From positions 1 to 12,925 of the forward strand of contig JAEYAU010000157.1 in NCBI GenBank assembly GCA_023404705.1: 12,925 nt of DNA, written 5' to 3'. A model generated the notes under the pieces. The model worked only from the letters and a program-made list of their open reading frames with translations. It did not search any database and was not told the origin of the DNA. Of this stretch, positions 6,851 to 12,925 are shown piece by piece. The DNA is from Pseudomonadota bacterium (GTDB taxonomy: Bacteria; Pseudomonadota; Alphaproteobacteria; Rhizobiales; Xanthobacteraceae). Position numbers and translations under genes: made by a program. Numbering within the stretch: the first letter of the stretch is position 1; each line of letters starts with the position of its first letter.

Positions 6851-7029
6851 CCGTAGGGTGGGCAAAACCGCCGTGGGACTCGCAATCAAGCACGCTGAGC
6901 TTGATTGCGGTTTTGCCCACGCGTGCTGACTCGCGAGTCAGACGCGTGGGCAAAATCGCTCGCGATCCCGTACTTCGTGGAAAGGCTGAGCACCGCGATT
7001 TTGCCCACCCTACAAGGTGGCGCCGATGA
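6847..7029 (+). CDS. 60-codon open frame spanning the palindromic repeat between xdhB and xdhC
   Basis: This frame starts in an ATGA that contains the xdhB stop and ends in a TGA inside the ATGA that contains the xdhC start. AAAGGA lies five bases before its ATG, so initiation is plausible. The predicted peptide (MTVGWAKPPWDSQSS...) is encoded almost wholly by repeat DNA and resembles no protein family I recognise. It is unlikely to be selected for a protein function. If translated, its main effect would be to carry ribosomes from xdhB to xdhC. I list it because both junctions have coupling geometry; expression is unproven. Confidence 0.3.
   Translation: MTVGWAKPPWDSQSSTLSLIAVLPTRADSRVRRVGKIARDPVLRGKAEHRDFAHPTRWRR
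6853..7013. repeat. complex palindromic intergenic repeat (GTGGGCAAAA family)
   Basis: The ends are a perfect 15-base inverted repeat, GTAGGGTGGGCAAAA (6853-6867) and its complement (6999-7013). Inside are four copies of a 14-base core: A 6858-6871 and B 6907-6920 (inverted) carry ACCGC, while C 6946-6959 and D 6995-7008 (inverted) carry ATCGC. A pairs perfectly with B, and C with D. Hairpin A:B encloses a ten-base stem, GCAATCAAGC (6882-6891) with 6899-6908. B and C face each other across a perfect 16-base palindrome (6926-6941), so 6911-6955 is a 45-base near-perfect palindrome with one extra base at 6925. There is no transposase. It resembles REP-like or MITE-like intergenic elements common in Bradyrhizobium relatives (from memory). 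It interrupts an otherwise tightly packed gene string. Confidence 0.85.
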
Positions 7030-8036
7030 TCGTCTGGCCCGAGATCGCACGCCTGATCGACGCGCAAGGCGCCGCCGCGCTGGTGACGCTCGCTGAAGCC
7101 CAGGGCTCGAGCCCGCGCGAGCCGGGCGCGCGCATGGTGGTGGCGCCCGATGGCCGGTTCACGGGCACGATCGGGGGCGGCGCGCTGGAATGGGGCGCGC
7201 TCGCCGAGGCGCAGGCGCTGCTCGCCGACCGCGACGGCCCGGCCGTGCGCCGTCTCGACAAGGCCCTCGGCCCCGATCTCGGCCAATGTTGCGGCGGCCG
7301 CGTGACGCTGATGATCGAGCGCTTTGAACTGAATGACCGCGCCGCCGTGGAAGAGCTCGCCGCGGCGGAGCGCACCGGCGAGGTCGTCACGCGCGCCACG
7401 TCCGACACGCAAGGCCGGCTGCAGCGCCGCGTCGCCACTGCAGACGCCGCGCGCCTCGCCTCTGACGAGCTCTGCCGCCGCCTCGACGACGGCAGCATGC
7501 TCGAACGCTTCGGTGACCCGCGCACGCCGCTCTCCTTATTCGGCGCCGGTCACGTCGGCACCGCGCTTGCCAGCGCGCTCGCGCCACTGCCGTTCGCCGT
7601 GACCTGGATCGACCCGCGCGCCGGCGCCTTCCCGGAGCACGTCGCAGCCAATGTCCGCTGCATCACGGCGGACGATCCGGTGCGGTTCATCGCGGATGCG
7701 CCCGCCGGCGCGTTCATCGCGGTCATGACCCATAGCCACGGCCTCGATCTCGACCTCGTTATCGCAGCCCTCCAGGCCGAGAAATTCCCCTATGTCGGCC
7801 TGATCGGCAGCGAGACCAAGCGCGCGCGCTTTGTCTCCGCCATGCGCAAGATCGGCGTGCCCGGGATCGACCACCTGGTCTGCCCCATCGGCCTGCCCGG
7901 CATTCGCGACAAGGCGCCCGCCGCCATCGCGGCTGCGGTCGCCGCGCAGCTCCTGATCGTGCGGGAGGCGCAGGCGGATGCGGCCTCGCATGCGCCGCGG
8001 CACGAGGGCGAACAGCGGGGAGGGCGCCGTGCTTGA
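7026..8036 (+). CDS. xdhC: XdhC/CoxI-family molybdenum cofactor maturation protein
   Basis: XdhC binds molybdenum cofactor, promotes its sulfuration and delivers it to XdhB; it is not part of the mature enzyme. The 336-residue protein has the N-terminal XdhC domain with AEAQGSSPREPGARMVV (23-39), GTIGGGALEW (47-56) and the QCCGGRVTL cysteine pair (C88, C89). A C-terminal Rossmann-like domain has SLFGAGHVGTALA (170-182) and the family's YVGLIGSETKRARF (256-269). The tail is short and basic. I chose ATG7026, which has AAGGTGG (7014-7020) five bases upstream; a GTG at 7017 would add only three residues and would sit in that ribosome binding site. The gene starts just outside a palindromic repeat and overlaps the next gene by eight bases. 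Position directly after xdhAB supports its assignment to xanthine dehydrogenase. Confidence 0.93.
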   Translation: MIVWPEIARLIDAQGAAALVTLAEAQGSSPREPGARMVVAPDGRFTGTIGGGALEWGALAEAQALLADRDGPAVRRLDKALGPDLGQCCGGRVTLMIERFELNDRAAVEELAAAERTGEVVTRATSDTQGRLQRRVATADAARLASDELCRRLDDGSMLERFGDPRTPLSLFGAGHVGTALASALAPLPFAVTWIDPRAGAFPEHVAANVRCITADDPVRFIADAPAGAFIAVMTHSHGLDLDLVIAALQAEKFPYVGLIGSETKRARFVSAMRKIGVPGIDHLVCPIGLPGIRDKAPAAIAAAVAAQLLIVREAQADAASHAPRHEGEQRGGRRA

Positions 8037-9588
8037 CGCGCCTGCCGCGACCGTCACCACGCCGCTGCTCGAGGCGGTGGGCATCGGCAAGTCCTTCGGC
8101 GAGCTGCGCGCCAATGACGGCATCGACCTCGCGATCCGCCCGCGCGAGATCCACGCGCTGCTCGGCGAGAATGGCGCCGGCAAGTCGACGCTGGTGAAGA
8201 TCTTCTACGGACTGCTGCAGCCGAGTGAGGGCGAGCTGCGCTTCGAAGGCAGGCCGATCGAGCTGCGCAACCCCGCACAGGCGCGCGCGCTCGGTATCGG
8301 CATGGTGTTCCAGCATTTCTCGCTGTTCGAGCAGCTCACGGTCGCCGAGAACGTGGCGCTCGGCCTCGATCCGTCCACGCCCCTTGCCGGGCTGACCGAG
8401 CGCGTCGCCGAGGTCTCGCGCGCCTATGGCCTGGCGCTCGAGCCGCGCCGCGAGGTCTGGCGCCTCTCGGTCGGCGAGCGCCAGCGTATCGAGATCGTGC
8501 GCTGCCTACTGCAGAACCCGAAGCTGCTGATCCTCGACGAGCCGACTTCGGTGCTGACCCCGCCCGAGGCCGAGGAGCTGTTCAAGACCTTGCGCGTCCT
8601 GCGCGAGGAGAACCGCGCCATCCTCTATATCAGCCACAAGCTCGACGAGGTGCGCGCGCTCTGCGACACGGCCACGATCCTGCGCGCCGGCAAGGTGGTC
8701 GCGACCTGCGACCCGCGCGTCGAGTCGGCGCAGTCGCTCGCCCGCATGATGGTCGGAGGCGAGGTCGGCGCCGTGCGCGCCGATGCACCGAAGGAGGTGG
8801 GCCCGCCGCGCCTGATCGTGAACGGCCTGACGCTCATTCCCGACGATCCGCATGGCGTGAAGCTCGACGACATCCATCTCGAGGTCGCGGCCGGCGAGAT
8901 CGTCGGTATCGCGGGCGTCGCCGGCAACGGGCAGGACGAATTGTTCTCCGCGCTCTCCGGCGAACGCGCCGGCGGCCGCGCCGACGCGATCCGCATCGAC
9001 AGCAAGGACGTCGGGCAGGCTTCGATCACGGAACGCCGTCGCCTCGGCGCGGCCTTCGTGCCGGACGAGCGGCTCGGCCATGCCACGGCGCCGCGCTTCA
9101 CGCTGAGCGAGAACGTGCTGATCTCGGGTCATGCCGCGAGCGACACGGTGCGCAAGGGCTTCATCGACCGCGCGCGCACGCTCGACTGGGTGGACCGCAT
9201 CACCAAGGCCTATGACGTGCGCAAGAGCCGGCGCGACCCTGAGGCTTTCAGCCTCTCGGGCGGCAACCTGCAGAAATACGTGGTCGGCCGCGAGATCCTG
9301 CGCGAGCCGAAGCTGCTGGTCGTGAGTCAGCCCACCTGGGGCGTCGATGCCGGCGCCACCACGGCGATCCGCCAGGCGCTGGTGGATCTCGCGCGCCGCG
9401 GCGCCGCGATCCTGGTCATCAGCCAGGATCTCGACGAGCTGTTCGAGATCGCGGATCGTCTGGTGGTCATCTCGGGCGGGCGCCTGTCCGCCCCGCGCCT
9501 GACGCGCCGCGCCGACCGCGGCGAGATCGGCATGCTGATGGCGGGCGTCGGCATGAAGCGGGAGGCCGTGCATGCGCCTCGTGCTTGA
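8029..9588 (+). CDS. BMP-type ABC importer, tandem ATP-binding protein (nucleoside/purine family)
   Basis: Cytoplasmic ATPase with two nucleotide-binding domains in one 519-residue chain, like the NupA/YufO and RbsA architecture. Domain 1 has Walker A GENGAGKST (46-54), signature LSVGE (146-150), Walker B LLILDEP (166-172) and switch H203. Domain 2 is degenerate in ATP-hydrolysis residues: GVAGNGQDE (296-304) replaces Walker A, SQPTWG (433-438) replaces DEPT, and Q466 is at the switch position, while signature LSGGN (409-413) is intact. One composite site is thus canonical and the other weak, which is usual for this family. I chose GTG8029 because GGGGAGGG lies four bases upstream; an ATG at 7978 would add 17 residues inside xdhC. 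Overlaps are 8 bases with xdhC and 17 with the next permease, implying co-transcription with the xanthine dehydrogenase genes. Substrate is inferred from context. Confidence 0.92.
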   Translation: MLDAPAATVTTPLLEAVGIGKSFGELRANDGIDLAIRPREIHALLGENGAGKSTLVKIFYGLLQPSEGELRFEGRPIELRNPAQARALGIGMVFQHFSLFEQLTVAENVALGLDPSTPLAGLTERVAEVSRAYGLALEPRREVWRLSVGERQRIEIVRCLLQNPKLLILDEPTSVLTPPEAEELFKTLRVLREENRAILYISHKLDEVRALCDTATILRAGKVVATCDPRVESAQSLARMMVGGEVGAVRADAPKEVGPPRLIVNGLTLIPDDPHGVKLDDIHLEVAAGEIVGIAGVAGNGQDELFSALSGERAGGRADAIRIDSKDVGQASITERRRLGAAFVPDERLGHATAPRFTLSENVLISGHAASDTVRKGFIDRARTLDWVDRITKAYDVRKSRRDPEAFSLSGGNLQKYVVGREILREPKLLVVSQPTWGVDAGATTAIRQALVDLARRGAAILVISQDLDELFEIADRLVVISGGRLSAPRLTRRADRGEIGMLMAGVGMKREAVHAPRA

Positions 9589-10660
9589 ACGCCGTGCCGA
9601 GCAGTCAATCGCAATCGCGGTGCTCTCGCCGCTGCTCGCCGTCGTGCTCACGCTGGTCACGGGGGCAATCCTGTTCGCCATCCTGGGCAAGCCGCCGCTG
9701 GAGGGCCTGAAGGTTTACTTCCTCGATCCGCTCACCGAGCCCTGGGCCCTTCAGGAAATGGCCGTGAAGGCGACACCGCTGATCTTCATCGCGGTCGGCC
9801 TCGCGCTCTGCTATCTCGCCAATGTCTGGAACATCGGCGCCGAGGGCCAGTTCCTGATCGGCGCCGTCGCGGGCGGCGGCATCGCGGTCGCGACCCACGG
9901 CACCGGCGCGGGTCCCTGGGTGCTGCCCGCGATGCTCATCGTCGGCGCTGCCGCGGGCGCGCTCTATGCGCTCATCCCGGCGGTCTGCAAGGTGCGCTTC
10001 GGAGCGAGCGAGATCCTGGTCAGCCTGATGCTGGTCTATGTCGCGGAGCTCGTGCTCGATTATCTGGCGCGCGGGCCGTGGCGCGACCCGAAGGGCTACA
10101 ATTTTCCCACCACCGCCGAGTTCGATCCCGTCGCCGTGATGCCGACCTTCTTCGAAGGCAGCCGGCTGCATCTCGGCACGGTGCTCGCCGTGCTCGTCGT
10201 GATCGGCGCCACGATCGTGCTGCGCAACACCATCAAGGGCTTCGAGATCCGCCTGGTCGGCGCGGCGCCCAAGGCGGCGCGCTTCGCGGGCTTCGACGAC
10301 AAGACGCTGGTGCTCGTCACCTTCGCGATCTCGGGCGCGCTTGCGGGCTTCGCAGGCGTCGTCGAGGTCTCGGCCACGGTCGGTCACCTGCAGCCGAACA
10401 TCTCACCCGGCTACGGCTTCACGGCGATCATCGTCGCCTTCCTGGGGCGCCTCAATCCCATCGGCATCCTCATCGCGGCGTTCGTTCTCGCGCTCACCTT
10501 CATCGGCGGCGAGAGCGCGCAGATCACGCTCAAGGTGCCGCTGGACGTGACCAAGGTGTTTCAGGGCATCCTGCTGTTCTACGTGCTCGCCTGCGACACG
10601 CTCATCCTCTATCGCTTCCGCCTGATGCCGACGCATGTGAGACCCGCTCATGCTCCTTGA
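9572..10660 (+). CDS. BMP-type ABC importer permease 1 (NupP/YufP-like)
   Basis: Inner-membrane permease of the branched-chain/BPD_transp_2 superfamily, 362 residues. A short cytoplasmic N-terminus is followed by a first membrane helix (about 13-38) and a periplasmic segment. The conserved LANVWNIGAEGQFLIGAV stretch (82-99) follows, then further helices. The NIGAEGQ motif with its larger size marks the first of the two permeases in nucleoside-type importers of this class. It would pair with permease 2 to form the channel driven by the tandem ATPase. GGAGG (9561-9565) lies six bases before the ATG, within the end of the ATPase gene. The overlap is 17 bases upstream and 11 bases downstream. Substrate specificity cannot be read from the sequence. 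Confidence 0.92.
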   Translation: MRLVLERRAEQSIAIAVLSPLLAVVLTLVTGAILFAILGKPPLEGLKVYFLDPLTEPWALQEMAVKATPLIFIAVGLALCYLANVWNIGAEGQFLIGAVAGGGIAVATHGTGAGPWVLPAMLIVGAAAGALYALIPAVCKVRFGASEILVSLMLVYVAELVLDYLARGPWRDPKGYNFPTTAEFDPVAVMPTFFEGSRLHLGTVLAVLVVIGATIVLRNTIKGFEIRLVGAAPKAARFAGFDDKTLVLVTFAISGALAGFAGVVEVSATVGHLQPNISPGYGFTAIIVAFLGRLNPIGILIAAFVLALTFIGGESAQITLKVPLDVTKVFQGILLFYVLACDTLILYRFRLMPTHVRPAHAP

Positions 10661-11567
10661 GGCCGTGCTGCTCACCGTGATCACGGCCTCGACGCCGCTG
10701 CTGCTGGCCTCCGCCGGCGAACTCGTGGTCGAGCGCGCGGGCGTGCTCAATCTCGGCGTCGAAGGCATGATGATCGTCGGCGCGGCTTTCGGCTTCGCGG
10801 GCGCCTTCCTGACCGGCTCGATCCTGATCGGCGCTCTCTGCGGCATCGTCGCGGGCGCGGCGCTCGCCGCGATCTTCGGGGTGCTGACCCTTGGGCTCGC
10901 CGCCAATCAGGTGGCCTCCGGCCTCGCGCTCACGATCCTCGGCGTCGGCCTCGCGGGCCTGGTCGGCGCCGGCTTCGTCGGCCAGAAGATCACCGGCGCG
11001 CCGCACCTCTACATCCCCTTGCTCACCGAGATCCCGTTCGTCGGGCGGATCCTGTTCGGCCAGGATGGCTTCGTCTATCTCTCGGTCGCGCTCGTGATCG
11101 GCATCTGGTGGTTCCTCTACCGCACCCGCGCCGGCCTGGTGCTGCGCGCGGTTGGCGACAACCACGCCTCCGCGCACGCGCTCGGCTATCCGGTGCTGCG
11201 CATCCGCTTCCTCGCGGTGCTGTTCGGCGGCGCCTGCGCGGGGCTCGGCGGCGCCTATCTGCCGCTCGCCTATACGCCGTTCTGGGTGTCGGGCATGACC
11301 GGCGGGCGGGGCTGGATCGCGCTCGCCCTCGTGGTCTTCGCCTCCTGGCTGCCCGGCCGCCTGGCGCTCGGCGCCTATTTGTTCGGCGCCGTGACCATTC
11401 TGCAGCTGCACGCCCAGGGCGCCGGCCTCGGGATTCCGTCCCAGCTCATGACCGCGCTCCCATATCTCGCGACCATCCTCGTGCTGGTCATGATCTCCTG
11501 GGCACGCGGCCGTGCAGGAAGCCCTGCGCCGGCCTCACTTGGGCTTGCATTCGTGCCCGACCGCTGA
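10650..11567 (+). CDS. BMP-type ABC importer permease 2 (NupQ/YufQ-like)
   Basis: Second inner-membrane permease of the importer, 305 residues and mostly hydrophobic. It has the family motif ERAGVLNLGVEGMMIVGAAFG (29-49) near the N-terminus, the counterpart of NIGAEGQ in permease 1. The FLYRTRAGLVLRAVGDNHASA loop (155-175) is the typical cytoplasmic coupling segment facing the ATPase. The ATG overlaps the permease 1 stop by 11 bases. Its ribosome binding site is weak (GAGA at 10639-10642), so coupling to permease 1 translation is likely. The gene is followed by a 116-base gap with two hairpins before the binding-protein gene. Together with the ATPase, permease 1 and binding protein it forms a complete importer. 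Confidence 0.93.
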   Translation: MLLEAVLLTVITASTPLLLASAGELVVERAGVLNLGVEGMMIVGAAFGFAGAFLTGSILIGALCGIVAGAALAAIFGVLTLGLAANQVASGLALTILGVGLAGLVGAGFVGQKITGAPHLYIPLLTEIPFVGRILFGQDGFVYLSVALVIGIWWFLYRTRAGLVLRAVGDNHASAHALGYPVLRIRFLAVLFGGACAGLGGAYLPLAYTPFWVSGMTGGRGWIALALVVFASWLPGRLALGAYLFGAVTILQLHAQGAGLGIPSQLMTALPYLATILVLVMISWARGRAGSPAPASLGLAFVPDR

Positions 11568-11582
11568 TCTTTTCGGATCACG

Positions 11583-11601
11583 CGCGCCGGCGGCCGGCGC
11601 G
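11583..11601. repeat. GC-rich hairpin after permease 2
   Basis: CGCGCCGGC and its exact complement surround one central base (a nine-base inverted repeat; in RNA about seven pairs with a short loop). GGAT at 11575-11578 and ATCC at 11602-11605 could extend it across a small bulge. No T-run follows, so it is not a standard intrinsic terminator. It may pause or attenuate transcription, or protect the upstream mRNA end. Nearby TGATC/GATCA (11565-11580) forms a second, weak five-base stem including the permease 2 stop. Confidence 0.45.
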
Positions 11602-11631
11602 ATCCGGGGGTAGGGGCCGCCAGCGCATGTT

Positions 11632-11648
11632 CCCGCAAAGCTTGCGGG
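11632..11648. repeat. hairpin in the leader of the binding-protein gene
   Basis: CCCGCAA (11632-11638) and TTGCGGG (11642-11648) form a perfect seven-base stem with a three-base loop, extendable by a T·G and a T-A pair to 11630-11650. It ends about 17 bases before the ribosome binding sites of the binding-protein gene. It would sit at the 5' side of a processed transcript and could stabilise it or tune translation. No known riboswitch core was recognised around it. Confidence 0.4.
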
Positions 11649-11683
11649 GAGCACGCGCCAAAGACACGGAGGATCGGAGTTCC

Positions 11684-12757
11684 ATGCGCAAACTTTTCAT
11701 CGCCGCCGCCGCGCTCGCGCTCGCTTTCGGCGCCGGAGCCGCACAAGCCCAGCAGAAGCTCAAGGTCGGCTTCGTCTATGTCGGACCGATCGGCGATTTC
11801 GGCTACAGCTATCAGCATGACCTCGGCCGCCGTGCCGTCGCCGAGAAGTTCAAGGACAAGATCGAAACGAGCTTTCTCGAGAACGTCAACGAGGGGCCCG
11901 ACGCCGAGCGCGCGATCGAAGCGCTGGTCCGCTCTGGTCACAAGCTGATCTTCACGACCTCCTTCGGCTTCATGGACCCCACCGCCAAGGTCGCGAAGAA
12001 ATATCCGAACGTCTGGTTCGAGCACGCCACCGGCTACAAGCGCGACAAGAACCTCGCGACCTATTCGGGCCGCTTCTACGAAGGCCGCTACATCCTCGGC
12101 CAGATCGCGGCCAAGATGTCGAAGACCGGCACGGTCGGCTATATCGCCTCGTTCCCGATCCCCGAGGTGGTCTCCGGCATCAACGCCTTCATGCTCGGCG
12201 CCCAGTCGATCAAGCCCGACATGAAGGTCAAGATCATCTGGGTGAACACCTGGTACGACCCCGGCAAGGAGGCCGATGCCGCCAAGGCGCTCGCCGACCA
12301 GGGCGCGGACATCATCTCGCAGCACACGGACTCGCCGGCCGCCATGCAGATGGCGGAGCAGCGCGGAATTCACGCCTTCGGCCAGGACTCCGACATGATC
12401 AAGTTCGGCCCCAAGGCGCAGCTCACGGCCATCGTCAACAACTGGGCGCCCTATTACATCGAGCGCGTCCAGCTCGCCCTCGACAACAAGTGGACGAGCG
12501 GAGACGTGTGGGGCGGGCTGAAATCCAACCTCGTGCACATGGCGCCCTACACCAACATGCCGGACGACGTGAAAAAGATGGCGCAGGAGACCGAGGCGGC
12601 GATCCACGACGGCAAGCTGCATCCCTTCAAGTGCCCGGTCATGGGCCAGGACGGCAAGCAGATCGAGTGCAAGGGCGGCACGCACCTCTCGGACGAGCAG
12701 ATCCTCGGCATGAGCTTCTTCATCAAGGGCATCGACGACAAGGTGCCGGGGAAGTGA
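11684..12757 (+). CDS. BMP-family periplasmic substrate-binding protein
   Basis: Solute-binding component of the ABC importer, 357 residues. The N-terminus MRKLFIAAAALALAFGAGA is a Sec signal peptide with probable signal peptidase I cleavage after AQA (residue 22). There is no lipobox cysteine, so it is a free periplasmic protein, unlike the lipoproteins that named the family. The mature part has the BMP fold pattern: KVGFVYVGPIGDFGYSY (27-43), LIFTTSFGFMDPT, VWFEHATGY, YEGRYILGQIA, then GADIISQHTDSP and GIHAFGQDSD in the second lobe. C317 and C329 are the only cysteines and could form a disulfide. GGAG at 11676-11679 is four bases before the ATG, and GGAGG at 11668-11672 is another candidate. 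Placement last, after a 116-base gap with hairpins, allows expression separate from the permeases. Ligand is probably a purine, from context. Confidence 0.94.
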   Translation: MRKLFIAAAALALAFGAGAAQAQQKLKVGFVYVGPIGDFGYSYQHDLGRRAVAEKFKDKIETSFLENVNEGPDAERAIEALVRSGHKLIFTTSFGFMDPTAKVAKKYPNVWFEHATGYKRDKNLATYSGRFYEGRYILGQIAAKMSKTGTVGYIASFPIPEVVSGINAFMLGAQSIKPDMKVKIIWVNTWYDPGKEADAAKALADQGADIISQHTDSPAAMQMAEQRGIHAFGQDSDMIKFGPKAQLTAIVNNWAPYYIERVQLALDNKWTSGDVWGGLKSNLVHMAPYTNMPDDVKKMAQETEAAIHDGKLHPFKCPVMGQDGKQIECKGGTHLSDEQILGMSFFIKGIDDKVPGK

Positions 12758-12787
12758 GCTGACGATCCGCAGACGCCAACCCATCGA

Positions 12788-12839
12788 CCGTCGCCCTGAG
12801 GCGCTCGGCGCGCTAGCGTCGAGCCTCGAAGGGCGACGG
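12788..12839. repeat. inverted repeat downstream of the transport genes (CCTTCGAGG family, copy 1)
   Basis: CCGTCGCCCT (12788-12797) pairs with AGGGCGACGG (12830-12839), continuing inward as GAGGC (12798-12802) with GCCTC (12823-12827) across a two-base bulge, for 15 pairs in all. It begins 30 bases after the binding-protein stop, so it may end or stabilise the operon transcript. No T-run follows, so it is not a textbook intrinsic terminator. The inner sequence resembles a dispersed intergenic repeat family of Hyphomicrobiales (from memory). Confidence 0.6.
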
Positions 12840-12883
12840 CCCGGACGTCGCCGCGTGCAAGTCTCTCTGCCTCGGCCGTTCAT

Positions 12884-12925
12884 CCTTCGAGGCTCGCGCT
12901 CATCGCTGACGCGATGAGCCCTCGC
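12884..12925. repeat. inverted-orientation repeat copy 2, cut by the window end
   Basis: CCTTCGAGGCTC (12884-12895) is the exact complement of GAGCCTCGAAGG in copy 1 (12821-12832), so two copies of one family face each other. Within it, GCTCATCGC (12898-12906) and GCGATGAGC (12911-12919) form a nine-base stem with a four-base loop. The right part lies outside the window. I see no gene in 12758-12925. Confidence 0.55.

Noticed and set aside
6853..7013. Intrinsic terminator between xdhB and xdhC
   Set aside because: The stems are strong but no T-run follows a stem at the right place, and the downstream genes belong to the same functional set with overlapping junctions.
6853..7013. CRISPR array
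   Set aside because: The four 14-base cores alternate in orientation with unequal short spacing; they are arms of palindromes, not direct repeats with spacers.
8821..9588. Degenerate second ATPase domain as evidence of a broken gene
   Set aside because: Loss of the Walker A lysine and the DE pair in domain 2 with LSGGN retained is normal for tandem ATPases of sugar/nucleoside importers.
8506..9690. 394-residue minus-strand open frame opposite the ATPase gene
   Set aside because: Antisense to an ATPase with both signature motifs; shadow of third-position GC bias.
11375..12883. 502-residue minus-strand open frame opposite the binding-protein gene
   Set aside because: Antisense to a clear BMP protein; Arg/Leu/Val-rich low-information sequence with no recognisable motif.

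Overview
The window looks like chromosome of a GC-rich alphaproteobacterium, most likely Hyphomicrobiales near Bradyrhizobium/Rhodopseudomonas-type genera. I infer this from base composition, from the style of the xanthine dehydrogenase and BMP-type ABC genes, and from two families of palindromic intergenic repeats (cores GTGGGCAAAA and CCTTCGAGG) that I associate from memory with that group. No rRNA, tRNA, CRISPR array, transposase or phage gene was seen.

Layout. (1) 1-2009: the two membrane subunits of a TRAP transporter, dctQ and dctM type, joined by an ATGA overlap. The binding protein is not in the window. The dctQ ribosome binding site lies inside a very G-rich tract. (2) 2012-2583, minus strand: an AlkB-like 2-oxoglutarate/Fe(II) dioxygenase whose N-terminal codons are in another frame, so it reads as a one-base frameshift. 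It converges on dctM with 2 bp between stop codons. (3) 2705-12757, plus strand: one long, tightly packed purine catabolism and transport cluster: uraH (hydroxyisourate hydrolase), xdhA, xdhB, a palindromic repeat, xdhC, then an ATPase, two permeases and a binding protein of a BMP-type (nucleoside/purine family) ABC importer. (4) 12758-12925: gene-free, holding two oppositely oriented copies of an inverted-repeat family, the second cut by the window end.

How the genes fit. The importer probably brings in a purine base or nucleoside. XdhA (2Fe-2S and FAD) and XdhB (molybdenum cofactor) form xanthine dehydrogenase, which makes urate from hypoxanthine/xanthine. XdhC is the accessory protein that matures the molybdenum cofactor. 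UraH hydrolyses 5-hydroxyisourate, the product of urate oxidation. Urate oxidase, OHCU decarboxylase and guanine deaminase are absent here and must lie elsewhere if the pathway is complete.

The most unusual structure is at the xdhB-xdhC junction. A roughly 175-bp multi-palindrome sits between two ATGA tetranucleotides. The left one is the xdhB stop and the start of a 60-codon open frame through the repeat. The right one is that frame's stop and the xdhC start. This looks like a repeat that split an ancestral ATGA stop/start overlap yet kept a possible path for translational coupling. Other points of interest are the alkB frameshift, the G-tract at the dctQ start, and two hairpins ahead of the binding-protein gene.
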